Below are positions 47,401-62,400 of a DNA stretch of 64,000 nucleotides, piece after piece. This stretch comes from Oscarella lobularis (lineage: Eukaryota > Porifera > Homoscleromorpha > Homosclerophorida > Oscarellidae): the NCBI RefSeq assembly GCF_947507565.1, contig NC_089182.1, forward strand, positions 310,001 through 374,000, written 5' to 3'. How positions within the stretch are numbered: position 1 is the first letter of the stretch; each line of letters opens with the position of its first letter. The translations under genes were made by a program, and so were the position numbers. Below the pieces are notes generated by a model, which did not search any database, was not told the origin of the DNA, and saw nothing but the letters and a program-made list of their open reading frames with translations.

Positions 47401-50400
47401 CAATGTTCCCGTGTTCATGTCCAGGTCAAACTTTTCAATGCTTGGGCCGACAGTGTCCGGTTGCAGCACTAGAGGAACGTGGCTTTCGTCAACGGCACCC
47501 GTCGAAGTTACGGGATTGTTATCGTTTCCGGACATGTCGCGAATAAATCCGCTTCCCAGCCTGACAAAGCACGACAGAGAAAAGACGCACAGACCAGTTT
47601 CTTTGTTGATTGAGTGAACGTCCGTGGGATCCAATTCCAAAGTAATGGTTGGATCGTTCGACGTTATTACATTGCCGCTTGTGAGGCTTACGCTTCTGCT
47701 TAGGTCCCTGAACAGAACTGAGAGTGTCAGTTGATTGAGTGCCGCAGAAGAAGCGTTGATCGTTTCGTCGAATTTCAGTGTCATAAGATGAGTATTGAAG
47801 TCGATTTTAACGAATTGCGTCAGACTAGGCCGTTTGATATCCGACGTCAATTCTTTGACTTGCAATGCGTCCAAATTTTCAATAGGAACGATTCGGTTCG
47901 AGTTCATATCCAAAACGAACGACTCTGTAAAGTGTAGATAGCAGTCATCCTTGCTGGTACATAGGTTTGTTTGAACAGTCAAATTGTCGACGTCTTCACT
48001 TGTCAAAGTGATTACGATTACAGCCGAGTAGTCGCTCCGGTATGATCCTCCAGTAAGACTGTAGGAAATGGAACCGTTCTTTGCGTTGATAACAGTCAGT
48101 AGATTCGCATGCAACGAGGTAGTGTTCACTGTTTCCGAAAAGCTCAAAGTCAATTCGTTGCTGGTCAGATTAAGATTCCAGCTGAGTAGTAGCGGTCTCT
48201 TCTTGTCTTCAACAATTGTTGCGACTCCGAGGCCATCAATAGGAGCCAAGGCGTTATCGTTTGTGTCCTTTACAGTAAGATTAAACGCCGATAGATAAGT
48301 GTCGTCTCTCAACGTAGCAAGATTTGTAAAGGCCTTTAATTCGTTGAGGTCTCCATTGTCTAGCACAACTTTAATGACGGTTAGTTCCGGCCTGGTTGCA
48401 TTTCCAGCTGTCAACTGCACTGATTCTGAGGAAGTTTCCTTGCTGTTAGCGTTCTGCAAAGTTATCTGTGAAACTTGGAAAGAGTCCAAATCTACGGTTT
48501 CAGAGAAGGTAAGGAAGATCGTTTCATTGTGCAAATTGAGATTGAAAGAAACCAGTTCCGGGCTTGTCAAGTCTGAACTGTGCTGAAGAACCGGTTTTCT
48601 GCTTACAGACAACGCATCATTTCCGAACATATCCTTGGCGAATCCAAAAGGCGCCGTAAGATACGTGGTCAACGAGTCAATAGCAAGCTTTCGCATGTCT
48701 TTCACAACGTTCAGGTCTTCGCTGCTTATTTGCACGACGATTTTCGTGACGTCTCCAGAAGCAACGGCGCTCGTCGACAGATTGTAGCTTTGAGTCACCA
48801 GTGTTGTGTTGTCAGAATTCGATAGCTGAATAGTTGGAACATTGACAGTGCTTGCATCGATTGTCTCTGAGAAGACAAGCACAAGTTCGTCGGTGTCGAT
48901 GCTGAGATTGAACGACACCAGGTACGGACTAAAAACGTCTGTCACGTAGTTTTTCACTTCTAGCGGAGAAACAGTTGCAGAAAGGCTGTTTCCAAAGAGA
49001 TCTTTCAGGCCATCTAGTGAAACGTTCAAGAACGTGTTGTTCAATCGCGTTGCCAACTTTGTGTTCGAATTGATAGCATCCTGATCGTTGATGCTGAGCG
49101 AAAGCCTGACGACGTGATTACTAGCAGACGTAATTGTCGAAGGGAAGCTCAGCTGATGCCATTCGGATCGGCCAAGAGCCGAATTTTGAACGACAAAATT
49201 ATTGGCCAAAAACGAGCTGCTTCGTACCACTTCGCTGAATGTCAGATCCACATAGCCGTCGTTTGGATTGAAGGTAAACGATTTCAACACCGGCGCTGTT
49301 TGATCTTCTATTGTTGGTTTGGACGTGAGCGGTTTCTCACTGCCTCGACGCAGCACATAGTTTCCGTTAACGTCTGTTACAGTGCGGTTAGACAAGGTCA
49401 AATAGACCACGCTGATGTTTGCGCTCGCGTCGGAGTATTTCTGCACAGCGTAGTAGTCCGAATCTATGAATTTCAACGTGATCACAGTCACGTTTCGAGA
49501 AACCAAGCCACCGTCAAGACGAATCGTTTGATTGCCGAGAGAATCGAAGAGAAGACTGATTTCCTCGGGTACAAACGACTGCGTGTCGACGACTTCCGAG
49601 AAAGTCAGATAGACCTGAGACTGATCAAGATCCAGCGTGAAAGAGTCGAGCGATGGTCGTGTGGTATCTTCCACGAACTTTTGCGCCTGCTTTGCCTGAC
49701 CGGCTGGGGTTTCAGCGGCATCGTTTCCACTCATATCAGCGCAAGTCTTTGGTAGTAGAGAAATGAAAGTTGATATTCTGGCTCGAGCTAAATCGCCGAA
49801 GACTTTGATCGCGTTTAGGTCATCTGCCGTTAATTGAATCCGAAGAACGGTGTTAAGTCCGCTAGGCAGAACCATACCCTTTCTAAGGCCGTGATAGCTG
49901 TTAGTGTTGCTTCTGTTTGCCGTCTTCTGTATCGTTATACCGGTCGGATCAAACGTATTAGGGTTGATCGTTTCGTCGAAAGTCAATTGCAAAACGCCAG
50001 TATTCATATCGATGTCAAACTGCCTCAAAGACGGGGACGTCCTGTCGCGAATCACAAGTGCAACCCGTTCTGCATCGTCTTTCGGTATCGCAACAAAGCG
50101 ATTATCAGCGATGTCTGTTATAAGATCTTCCGATGCGTAAAGCCAAGTATTATTCTCGTTTGTTCCCAATTTCGTGTCGGCTTTGATTGCATTTATATCG
50201 TCGTCAGTAAGAGTCAAAACAATAGACGCGCGGTCTTCTGATCTAACTGGGCTCCCGCCGGACAGTTGGTACTTCACCGTCGAGTTCGTAACATTTTGCG
50301 TCGATTGAAGCCAAATGATGTGTGGTCTCATAGACGTCGTATTCACAGTGTCGGAGAATCTAAGAATCAGACTTCCTTCGTTCAAATCAAAGTCAAAGGA

Positions 50401-53400
50401 GAGCAGAGATGGATTGATAGTATCAGGAATGTAGGTTTCTGCTCGCAAGCCTCGTCCATCAGTAATTGCCAAAATGTCCCTAGCGGCGTAGTCATCCACT
50501 AAAGTGGCACCGACGGTCAGGAAAGTCGTGTTCTTTTCTGTTGCGAGATCGTCGATCGATTTAATGTTGAAAAAGTCAGATTGCGGAATGTTGAAAACGA
50601 GCGTGTATCCGCCTTCGCCACTCGTGACAATAGCTGGGGAAGTGAGAGTGTAGGCTTTGGCTGGAGAGGAAGCCTTGGCAGAATCCTGCACGGTTATAGC
50701 TTTCGCATTGAAAGTATCAGCCGTGACGACTTCGCTGAAGGTTAGATTCATTTGACCCGTGTTCATGTTAATTTTGAAGGAAAGTAGCGATGTCAGCTTC
50801 GTGTTGGAAAGAAAAATGCTTGCCTGCCTCCGATAAACAGAAGCAAGACTGCGTTCCGCCGAATCTTTTACGGCTCCTTCTTCGATCGTCAAAAACGTTG
50901 TCTCCTTTGAAACACCCAAAGCGGTGTCAAGCTTAAGGTTGACGATGTCAGTCGGTGAAAGGCTTATGACAACTTTTTCGGATCCGATCAAACCCGTCGC
51001 TTTCAAAATTGTGCCTCCTGTGAGTTGAATGGAGGTAACATTGCCAGAGTCTCCTGAAACGATCGTGAAGCTCGTCAAATTGATAGACGAGTAGGTAACT
51101 GGTTCAGAGAAATCTAAGGTTAGTTCGTCTTTTTCTAAGTCCAAGGTGAAGTTCTTCAGAGTTGGATTAGTGGTATCAGCGACAAATATCTGAGCTTTCT
51201 TTGCTTCGTCCGAGTCGATTTCTTTGACAGCTTTAGGTACAATTGCCGTGTCTGTGACCGTCTTGCTGGCCAGTGTCAAATACGTAGAATTTTCGTTCGA
51301 TGCATGGCCTCTTGATCTGATTGCGTTGAAATCGTTCACGCTAAGGTCTACGACAATGACGCGGCCGTCTTTGCTCGTCGTCGCGCTGTCTTGAAGTAGA
51401 TATGGGTTGGAATCGTTAATCGATGACTGAATACCAATACCCGAAACGTCGAGGCTCGATACTTTGACCGGTTCGTTGAAAGTGATCGTCAGTGTTCCTC
51501 TATTCATGTCCAGTGAATAAGACAGCAATTCCGGAGACACCGTGTCGTCAGTGAATACTTGAACTATTTTTCCCGGTGCCTTTTGTTCGATTGGAACTGC
51601 ATCGTTTTCAGCCATGTCTTTGACGACTGATGCGGTAAAAGAGATGTAGCAATTGCCACGCCAAGTGCACAAGTACGGACTCTGTTTCACTTTGGCTGCG
51701 TCGTCGTTGCTGAGTGTTAACTGGCCGAAAGTATTGTTGAGAGACACAAAATTTCCGCCTGTGAGGGGCACAATCGTCAGCGGATCCTCAAAAAGACTCT
51801 GCAACGAAATTTCTGCCGGATCGAAAGTTGTCACGTTCAGCGTTTCGGAGAACTGTAAGACAAGTACAGCGTTTGAAAGATCGATAGAGCTGAAGTAAAC
51901 GAGATGTGGTCCTGTAGAATCTTCCGTGTAGATATTGACCAGCAAAGCGCTGTCAACGCTGCGACCAATGATTGAATGACCAGCCATGTCACTAACGGTA
52001 TCGTTCGGATAGAATAGATAGCAGTCTGTCTTCTTAGTGCACAGAGCAAGTCGTTTCACTTCGTTCAGGTCCAAGTCATTGAGAGTGATCAGAACGCGAG
52101 ACGTGTCTTCTCCAATGGCCTGGCTATTCTTCAGGGCATAAGTGGTCGCATTTGCACTTTGGGCGCTGGCGAGCGTAAGTTCGTCAACGGTTAGAGAAGA
52201 AACGTTTACGGTCTCGTCGTACTGAAGGGTCAGCACGCCCGAATCGAGATCGAAATCAAAGTACGACAATTGCGGTCGATAGATATCGGTCGTTACAGCG
52301 TCAGCCTTGAGAGGGAAATTTCTCCTGCGTCCTATCACAAGAAGCTCGGCCATGTCTGCCACAAAGTTCGAAGAAAACGCAGCAAACGTGTTTTCCGGAC
52401 TGGTCATCAGGCCAGTTCGTTTCTTGATTTCGTTCAAGTCGTTGACGCTGAGAGTCAGATTCAGGACGATGTCGTGGCTTTCAACTGAGCCTCCAGTTAG
52501 AGTGTACTCAGAATCGGGTCGAACGGCACTGCTGAGCAACGTGAAGCTACCAGGATTGACGCTTGATGAGTTCATCGTCTCGGAGAAGGTAAACGATAGA
52601 ACGCCGGTGTTCACAAACACGCGGTAAGAGAGCAAACGCGGTCGAGTCTGATCATCGGTGTATTTTTCCACCTGCAAAGAGGAGACCACTTGCGATGGAT
52701 TGTTCGCCGGATCCACGACGACTCCGGTTTTGAGTGAAATGAACGTCGTCGCCTTGTTCGATGCTAAGACGCCGAGTCGCTTGATTTCGTTGAGATCGTT
52801 TTCTGTTATGGTCACTCGAACGCTTGTCGACGAATCGAGCGTGGCGTTGCCGCCCGTTAGAGTGTACGTCTCCGTCGCATTGGCTGCGGCGCTTTGGAAA
52901 GTGATTCGATCAAATTTCACGTTCACCGCATCGATTTCCTGATGGAAGGTCAGAATCAATACGCCGTCGTTCAAGTCAAGCGAAAACGACACGAGGCGAG
53001 GAGTCGAAAGGTCAGCGTCGTATTTAGTCACTTGCAATGCTTTCTCTTTGTCCACGGCAAGCGCCAGAAGTCCGACCATGTCCTCAACAGATGCAGAAGC
53101 GAGAGACAAATACGACGTGACGTTGCTTTGGAGCAGAGGCGAGAGATCTTTGATCCCTTCGAGATCGTCGTTCTTTACTCGTACTTCGACGTCCGCCGTA
53201 TCCTCCGATGACACATTGCCCCCAGTCAAAGTAAACGTCACATTCGTTCTTGAAGCATTTGCCAGTAGCTGCAATAGAATATTCTCCGTCTTCAAAGTGC
53301 TCACGTCTACCGTCTCGCTGTAGTGTAGAGTGATGATGAGTGGCAATTTTCCATCGAGCATCGTCAGATCGAACGATTCCAGCACAGGCGGAGATGTGTC

Positions 53401-56400
53401 CTTTGTGTAGTAGCACGCGGCAGAAGACGCGATCTCCGCGTTCCTATTTCCACTTATATCCTCTACTACGCTCGACGTCAGAGAGAGACACGAATCGGTC
53501 AAATTAGTCGCAAGACGACGGTTCTTCTTAATCGCATTCAAGTCCTTTCGAGCCACGTCAATAACGAGAAGTTTTCCATTCAGACTTGACGTTGACGAAA
53601 CGTTAGACAGAACTAATGGCTCCGAAGAGGTGCAATTGGTCACTGATACGCCGGTAGTCCGAAGCGTTTTCGCACGAACTGCTTCAGTGAAGGTCAGCGT
53701 CAATAAACCGTCGTCGAGATCAATATTCCAGCACGCTAGTTCAGGAGAAGTGATGTCTGGTATGATGTTAGAAACTGAAATAGCAGCTTTCGCCGATATT
53801 GCAATTATTGAATTTTTGTTTGCGTCACTTGCGGTCGTTTCCGGGAAAGACAAGAAGGTATTGTTTAAAAATGTTCCAAGCGTTTCAGTGATTTTAAGAA
53901 GGTCGGAGTCAATCGAGTCAAACTGAATGACAATGACGTCACTATCATTTGAAGCGACAGAGCTCTTTGCAAAATTCAATGTCGTTTCATTGCCAAAGCG
54001 ATTGCTTTGGAGAGTCAGTTGGGATACATTAAACGTTGAAACGCTGACTGTTTCCGAGAAGGTAAGAACCAACTGATTGCTGTCCAAGTCGAGATGATAA
54101 GAGTCTATGAATGGCCTCGTTGTATCGTTTACGTACGTCGACGACACGATTCCCTCGTCCAAACCCAACGGAAGAATGTCATTGCTGCTCATGTCGCGAA
54201 CCATTCCCAAGTCAAAAGACAAATAGGTGTTTTCTCGTCTCGTTGCCAAATTCGAAATAGCTTTCAGTCTATTCGAGTCCGCTCGCGACAGATTCAAAAC
54301 AACAACGTCGTCGGCAAAAGAAATGGATTTGTCCGCATCAGGCAGCAAAGCGTACTGCGTGGTGATCGAGCCTCCCGTCAACCGATAGAAAAATCCATTT
54401 CGAGACACGTCGGCTTTGCTTTGCACGACGATTCGTCCCGGCTTGAAGCTAGAAGAATTGACTGTTTCGGAAAAGTGGATGGTCAATTGAGACGAGTCGA
54501 GATCTAGATCGAACTTCACGACGGTCGGAGGAAGATAATCGAAGCGGTGGACGCGAACTTTTAGAGCGCTCTTCGGCGAGATCGATCTCACATTGTTTCC
54601 ATTCATGTCCTTTACCGCAGCCGACGTGATGGACATATACGTGTCGTTCTCTTGAGTTCCGAGCTTCGTCAGTTGCTTCACGCTGTCCGAATCGGCTTTG
54701 CTGAGTCTCAAGGTGACTACGGCAGAAGCGTCGCTCGGCGTTAGAACCGCAGATTCGACTCGGCGTGCGTGGATTGACGATTCGTTGCTGGATGCATCCT
54801 GAAGCGTAATCTGCGTCTCATCAAACGTTATAATATCAATGGTTTCCGTAAACGTCACGGATAGCTCTACTCTTTCGGAGTTCAAGTTGAGCTCGAAATA
54901 GTCGACTTCAGGCGCTGTCGTGTCTTCGACGTAAGCATCTGCTTGTTTTCCCGACGAAACCTCGACGACGTGCTGGGACGCGACGTCCGATATCGCCTCA
55001 GGAGTCACAAGAAGGAAAGTGCTGTTGATAGTCGTCGCTAGGGCGCGCTTCTTCTTTATTTCGTTGCTGTCCGTCCTTGTTATGTCCAAAACTATGACGT
55101 ATCCGTTTGGACTTCTAGTGCTTCCACCCGTCAGTTGATAGAAAGACAGCGAACTGTTGGCATCGCTTGCTAGTGTCAATCGATCTGCTAGAAGTGACGT
55201 GGAATCCATGACGTCGTCAAACGTCATTATCAACTGATTAGAGTCCATGTCGAGAGTGTAGGACAGCAGAGTAGGGAAGATAGTGTCGCCCACGTAGCTG
55301 TCCACTTTGATAGCATTTGCTTCTGACACCTCAAATACTTCGAGCCCAACCAAATCCTTCACGGTTCCATTACGAAGTGCTAGATAACTGTCCTCCGTGT
55401 TTGTTACCAGATCGGTGTTGAGTTTGAGCAGACGAATGTCGTCTGAAGTCAGTGAGATCTCGATTTCCGTATGAGTATCTGACGTATACGCTGCAGTGCC
55501 TCCAGACAAATTGAAGCGATTGGAACTGCCCGGAGAGTCGAGGAGAATGATCGATGTAAACTGCACAGAGAGCAAGTCAACAGGCTCGTTGAATTCGATA
55601 GACAGACTTCCCGAATTCATGTCAAATTCACTGAAACTGGTAACCGTTGGCCTAGTCTGATCAGGCGTGAATAGTGCCACGAGAAGCGATCCAATTCCGT
55701 TCTCTCGTTCCTTGACCGTGTTACCACTTGCATCAAGAATCAAATTACTGGTAATTGTCAGGTAAGTCGAATTTGCGTCAAGTGCGATCAGTTTGGCCTT
55801 GATGTTTATCATATCGTTTTCGGATATTGTCAGTTCGACCACTTTGCTTGTATTTGCTGCCTTTCTCGTGCCGCGGACTAGTTCGTACGCGATGGAAGAG
55901 TTGAAAGCCTTTCTGAAAGTCAATTCCTGAACTTGTAGAGTCGACGCTTGAACGACTTCGTCGAAAGACAACGTAAGCTGGCTCGAATCGACGTCAAAAT
56001 CGAAAGAAACGAGTACAGGAGACGTTGTATCAGCAATGAATTGGTCCGCCTTTTCCTCAGCCACAAACACAGTGCTCTGTACAGGAACGATTGAATTTCC
56101 TGCCATATCCTCTGCAAAATCTGACGTCAAGCGTACAAAGCACGAGGTGCCCGACCGACAGATAAATCCGTGAGCTTTCAAGTTGTTTAGATCTCTGTCG
56201 GATAATTGAATGGTGACCAATTTGCCGTGGAACGTAGTCAAGCTACCGCCAGTGAGAGGATATTCGTACAACTTTTCGAATCGTTGCGGCTCAAACCAGT
56301 TCTGAAGAGTTAGTGCTGATAAGATGATAGAGGATGCGTTCATAGTTTCTGAGAACTCCAACGTCAAGGTTCCTGCATCTTTGTCCATGATAGTGAATTG

Positions 56401-59400
56401 GACGAAAGTCGGAGAAATCGTGTCAGGAACGATTCGCTCTACTTGCAGCGGTTGTGATCGAGAGATGGGCTCGATGAAGTTGCCTGTTGTGTCAGTCAGC
56501 GAGTCGTTGGATATCGACAAAAAGCAGTTAGACACCTTTGAGCACAGGGGCTCAGCATTCATGGCATTGACATCGCTATTTGTTAGCTCAATAACAACCA
56601 CAGAGTAGTTTTCGATTTTCAGATTTCCGCCGGTTAGTTTAAATTCGACAGAATCGTTTTGCCCGTCGGCAGCTGACAAGAAAGTGATATCGCTGACATT
56701 TAGCGACGGCAAGCTAATGATTTCGGTAAACGTAAGAAGCACTCTGTTTGTGTTAAGGTCTACGGTAAAGTTCGCCAGCTTCGGAGAAGTTTTATCTCCA
56801 ACAAAATCGTCTACTCGGAGTGCTGCTGAACTGCGAATTGCACTCACATTATTTCCCTTCATGTCCGTAAGAGCGTCTGCTGTCAAACTAATAAACGTCG
56901 AATTCCGGACAGTAGCGAGTTCGAGATTTTCTTTTAGAGCGTTGAGGTCGCTTTGGGCGAGTAGTATAGTGACCGTGTTTGTGTCTTTGCTTGGAACTTC
57001 TGAGGTCTTCAAACTGTATGATTCGTTCTGCGAAGACGATTGACTCTGTAAAATTATCTTGCTTAGTTCAAACGTCGAGAGGTCGACTACTTCAGAGAAG
57101 TAGAGCTTCAAAATTCCGTCGTCAAGATTGAGGTCAAAGCGAGTTAGAGACGGTTTTCCAGTGTCTGCCACGTGCTGAGATGCTTTCTGTCCGAAGGGAA
57201 TCACGATCGCACTCACGTTATTGCCTCTCATGTCTCTCACAGTAGCACTTGTCATCGTGATGTACGTATTGTTTTCCGACGTAGCAAGAAGAACTTGCGC
57301 TTTTAAAGCATTGAGATCCACTTCGCTGAGATCAATCAGTATCGTTGGACCATTGACGCTAGCTGTTTTAGAAGATCTTGCTAGGGTGTGCGACAAAAGA
57401 GGACGGGTTTCGTTTGGCAGATGCTGCACAGTAATGCCTGTGACGTCAAAAGAATCGACGTTGACTGCTTCAGAAAACTGCAGTTCGATCTCTCCGGAGT
57501 CGAGGTTTGCTGTGAAGCTGACTAACGTTGGTGGCGTTGTGTCGTCAACAAATGTCCTTGCTTGTATTGGTAATGGCACAGAGGTCAATAAATTGTCGCT
57601 CGTGTCCGCTAAAGCTCCATCTGCGATTTTCAAGAATGTCGTGTTCAATGACGTTGCTATTTGTCGGTTTATCTTGACGGCGTCTAAGTCTTCCTTACTG
57701 AGTTTCAGTCGCAGAATAACATCGTTGCCTTTAGGAGGCTGAGATGACAGAAGAGTATAGCCGGAGACAGATGAGCTTGAATTGAAGATTGAGATGTAGG
57801 ACGCTTTGACGGAACTGCTGTTCACTGTCTCGTCAAAAGTCATTACTATCTCTCCAGCGTCTAAGTCAAACGCAAAGCTGAGAAGACCCGGAGGGGTTGT
57901 ATCCGAAACGAACGTAGTCACTTGGAGCGGCAAAAGAAGACTGATAGGACGGACGCTTATTTCATTCATGTCTAGAGCAAAATCAGCTGTGATCGAAGCA
58001 AACGTCGTAGCGTTTGACGCTGCCAATCCTTCAACAGCCTTGAGATCATTCAAGTCTTTGCTGGAGAGAGTTGTTCTTATATACACTCCGCTTGTAGAGA
58101 CAACTGTTCCGCCGAGAAGACTGAAAAACTTTGTTTCCGACACTAGACTCGGAGTGCTGACAAAGGTGAACTGAGGAAGTTTGATCGATTCAGAATTCAC
58201 AGCCTCCGAGAAAGTCAAAGTCATATTTCCACTGTCCATGTCCAAAGTGTAATGCAGAATCTCGGGAGCAGTTCTGTCCGCGACAAAGGAAGCGACTCGG
58301 CGAGCGAGCGTTGAATCCACCGCCCGGAGCCCGTTATCGTTCATGTCTTGAACCGCTTCGTCCGCAAAGTAGAGGAATGTGTTGAAACTAGAAGAGGCAA
58401 GAGCCGTTTCCAATTTCACAGCATTCAAATCAACTGCAACAATTTCGACTGGTATATCCGAAGTATCTTTCTCAGCTACGACACCGGATGTAAATTCGTA
58501 AGATTTGTGTGGTAAAGAAGAATTTCCTGTGCTTTGCAGTGTAAACGAAGACACTACCAAGCTGCTCCATTGCACTGTTTCAGAAAAGTGAAGAAGGAGG
58601 ACACCGGTGTTCATGTTCAAATCGAAGCTTAGGAGTTCGGGTCGTATGTCGTCAGAAATGTACAAATCTGCTTGCCTTGCTGAACCGTCGCGAACTGGCA
58701 AGACCTGATTTAATCCAATGTCTCTTAAAGCCGTCGACGGGAACGTAATGAATGAGTCTTTATCAGACGTGGCGAGGTTTCTAATTGCCTTAATGGCGTT
58801 GAGGTCGTCCAGGCTCAGTTCGATTCTCAGCAGAACACCGTCGTTGTGCGTCGTAACGGTCGAACTGACCGAAAGGCGATGCCTGAGAGAACCAGTAACG
58901 GCATTTTGAATGACAAACTGTCTGACGTCGATCGACGCTTTGTCGATAGTATCCGAGTAAGTTAGATTGAGAACTCCTTCTCTCATGTCCAAGACAAAAC
59001 GGGTGAGTTCCGGCGACACATTGTCGGCCACAAAAGCGCCCACTTTCAATGCCTTCGTGTCGGTTATTGGAAGATTATCAACGCCAAAAGGATCATCAAT
59101 AGCATGCCCATAAAGGCGGAGGTAAGTAGAATCTGCCGTCACCGCCAATTTCGGTACAGACTTGATTCCTTGCACGTCGTTGTTTAGGTCTATTTTTATG
59201 ATGTAACCGTCCGAGCTGCTTGTAGTGCTCGCTGACGTCAGCGTGTACGTTTCGCTTGGTATCGCCGTTTGGGCACTTTGTATAACAATTCCGTTTGGTC
59301 GTAAAGAGCTGGCATCGACGACATCATCGAACGTCAAAACTAGTTCGCCTGTTTCGAAGTCGAGCGAGTAGTTGAGAAGACTGACGCGAGTCGCATCGGG

Positions 59401-62400
59401 AATGAACGCTTTGGATGCAAAGGAGAACAATCCAGGGAATTTATTTCCAGCTGCATCTTCAAGTGCATTTGGAGAGATGTCAAGGAGCGTATTCCCGATT
59501 TCAGTTGCCACTTCGTTGCTGACTTTGAGATCTATCACGTCTTCTGCTGCCAGTTCAATGACGACGTCAGTAACTCTGCCAATAGAAGAAGTCGCAAGTT
59601 TTCCTCCACTGAGACTAACATTTACATCAAGTCCGTTTGTTATAAAGACGCTTTCCAGGTCAAGTGTAGATGTTTCTATAGGCTCGTCAAAGTTGAGCGT
59701 TACTTTGTCGGTGTTTAGATCCAAGGTAAATCCTTCCAACACAGGTGCCAGGCTGTCGGCAGTGTATTTGCTGACTGCAAGAGATTTCAACGTTTCAATG
59801 CTATTAGGTGTTGGGGCAATGTCCTTTACACTAGCAGCCGAAAGCGAGATGTAAGTGTCAACTGCTTTGGTAGCTAGTGAAGCAGCTTTGATTGAATTAG
59901 CATCATTTCTCGAAAGACGTATGACAACAACAGCAGCATCTCTCGATGTCGTCGTACTGGAAGTCAAAGAGACCGTACTATTTCCGGCAGGTGCATCAAG
60001 TAGAGTAATTCCTCGGAAATCAATAGATGACGTGTCAATTGGCTCTTGGAAACTCAAAGTCAAAGTGCTGTCGTTCAAGTTCATATCGAAGCTCAAGAGT
60101 TGAGGACTAACAATATCAGTAATAACTCTGTTGGCCATCCGAGGTGTAGGCACCGCAAGAACTTTATTTCCAACCATGTCGGTAAAAGATCCTTCTTCCA
60201 GCGTCACATAGCAAGAGCCACGTGTTTCGCAAAGATGCCGGTCTCCTTTTAGAACTTCATTATCAAATGAATTAAGCTTGATGGTAATTGTCGCCGCAGA
60301 TCCGAATAATATCTCACCGCCGGACAAAGTAAGTTTAGTTTCCGGTTCGCGATGGAAACTGTGAAGAGTAATAGCCAAAGGATTAAAGGAGGAGTCTCTA
60401 ACGCTTTCCGAAAACTGCAAAAGAATTCGGCCCAGCCCAAGATCGACGAGGCTGAAATTGGAGAACGTCGGTGTGGAATTATCTTTCACATAATCGTTGA
60501 CCTTCACGGCAGCGTCTCCTTTGACAATGCTGTTGCCTGTCACGTCAGTTACAGCGCCTAAGCTGCCATCAAGATAACAGGCATCGGAAGAGAGGCACAC
60601 CGAAGCGCCTTTGAAACCGTTGATGTCGTCTTCGGCGAGCTGAATAGTCAAAGAAGACAGTCCACCCACGTCAGGAACAATCGTATTTGCAATGCTGTAT
60701 TTCTTCGTTGGATTAGTAGCGTTGTCTTGAAGATAGAAAGCTGACATGTTGAATGAGCCGGTCAAAATTGTCTCGTCGAAAGAGATCACTAGTTTTCCGG
60801 TGTTCACGTCCAAATCGAAAGATTCAATCTGGGGCGGTTCAGCATCAGGTACGATTTTCGTCGCCTGAAGGGCGTTATTTTCTTGTATAGACGCTAAAGC
60901 ATTTCCCTCAAAATCGGTTAGAGTGACGTCAGGCATGGCAATAAATGTATTAGCCACCGATTCGGCGATTCCGGCCGTTTTTCGCAAGAAGTCTCTTTCG
61001 TCGTTGCTGATAAATATTTCAATAGTATTTCCATTTGAAGACGGCGTCGAGCTGCCTGTCAATTTGTATCTAATATCAGCATTGGTTTGAGCGTTTAGTA
61101 GAATTAGCGTCTTAGGATCAAAGCCGCTGATATTCATCGCCTCCGAGAAAATGAGCGTCAAAGGCTTGCCAGTATTTAAATCCAAACTGAATTCAACTAT
61201 TGCTGGCGAGCGGCTATTTGGTACAAAGGAGCTCGCTTGGAGAGCCGCCGACGATTTGATTTCTTTAGCAAAATTGAGGAAAGTGTCGCCAATCGTTTTC
61301 GTTCCTATAAACATAAATGTTGTGTCTCTCGAATCAGCTAAGCCAGCTATAATTTGCAGCTGGGCTAGATCGTAGTCGACAATAAACCAGATAGTCGTGT
61401 CGTTGATGGCCTTTGCTGTTCCGCGAGTGAATTGGTACTTCTTAGCACCGACTCCGTCTTTGGTGCTTTGAATAGTCACTTGAGTTGGATCAAACGTCGA
61501 TGCATCTACCTTTTCGTCAAAATTGACCGTGAAAATATTCGTATTGAGATTGATGCTGTAGGAGACTAGTTCTGGCTTGGTCAAGTCAAAAGCAGCTTGC
61601 AGAGCGGGAGCCAGGCCAGTCGCAATTGAGTCCATTAAGACACCAGCAACGTCAGAGACGGCTCCACTCTCCACAGTGATAAAAGTTGCTGCCGGATCTT
61701 CCAACAACGGCGGCAGATTTCTTATCGCAGCAATGTCAGCTTCAGATAGAGTCAATCTCGCGACGCTGCCGTCAACTACAACCGCTGATCTGTTCAAGGA
61801 ATAGGTTCGAATTGGCAGAAGAGCAGAGTCCTGCAGCGTTATCTTGCTAGCGTTGAAAGTAGCAGAAGATATTGGTTCACTAAATGACATGACCAAGGAG
61901 ACGGGCAATGATCCATCGGACAAAACGACGCTGTAACTTAGAAGTCGAGGTGGAGTAGAGTCTTCGACAAAAGAAGCCGCTCTGAGAGGATTTTGTTTTG
62001 GCAAAGAATTTCCACTTGCATCACTCACAGCTTCTGCTAGCAGGGAGAGATACGAATTTGCAGCTTCTGAACCTAGTCCAATCTTCGCTTTTATTTCATT
62101 CAACGTATCCGATGTTAAAGTAACGTTGAGGACGTTCTCAGCAGCCGAGACGACGCCTTTGTTGATGCTAGCTGAAATGACGGGATCACTGTCTTTGCTT
62201 TGAAGAAGGAACTTGGTCAAGTCGACAGAGTCACTGTCCAGAGTCTCCGAGAAAGTAATGCTAAGACGTCCATTGTTGAGATCGAAAGAGAAGTCATTGA
62301 CATTGGGTGGAGTTGAATCGCGGATAAGACTTGCAGGAGGCAGAGCCGAAGAAACCGGTTGATCTTGCGCTTCGTTGCCATAAAGGTCCGCTACAGCCGA

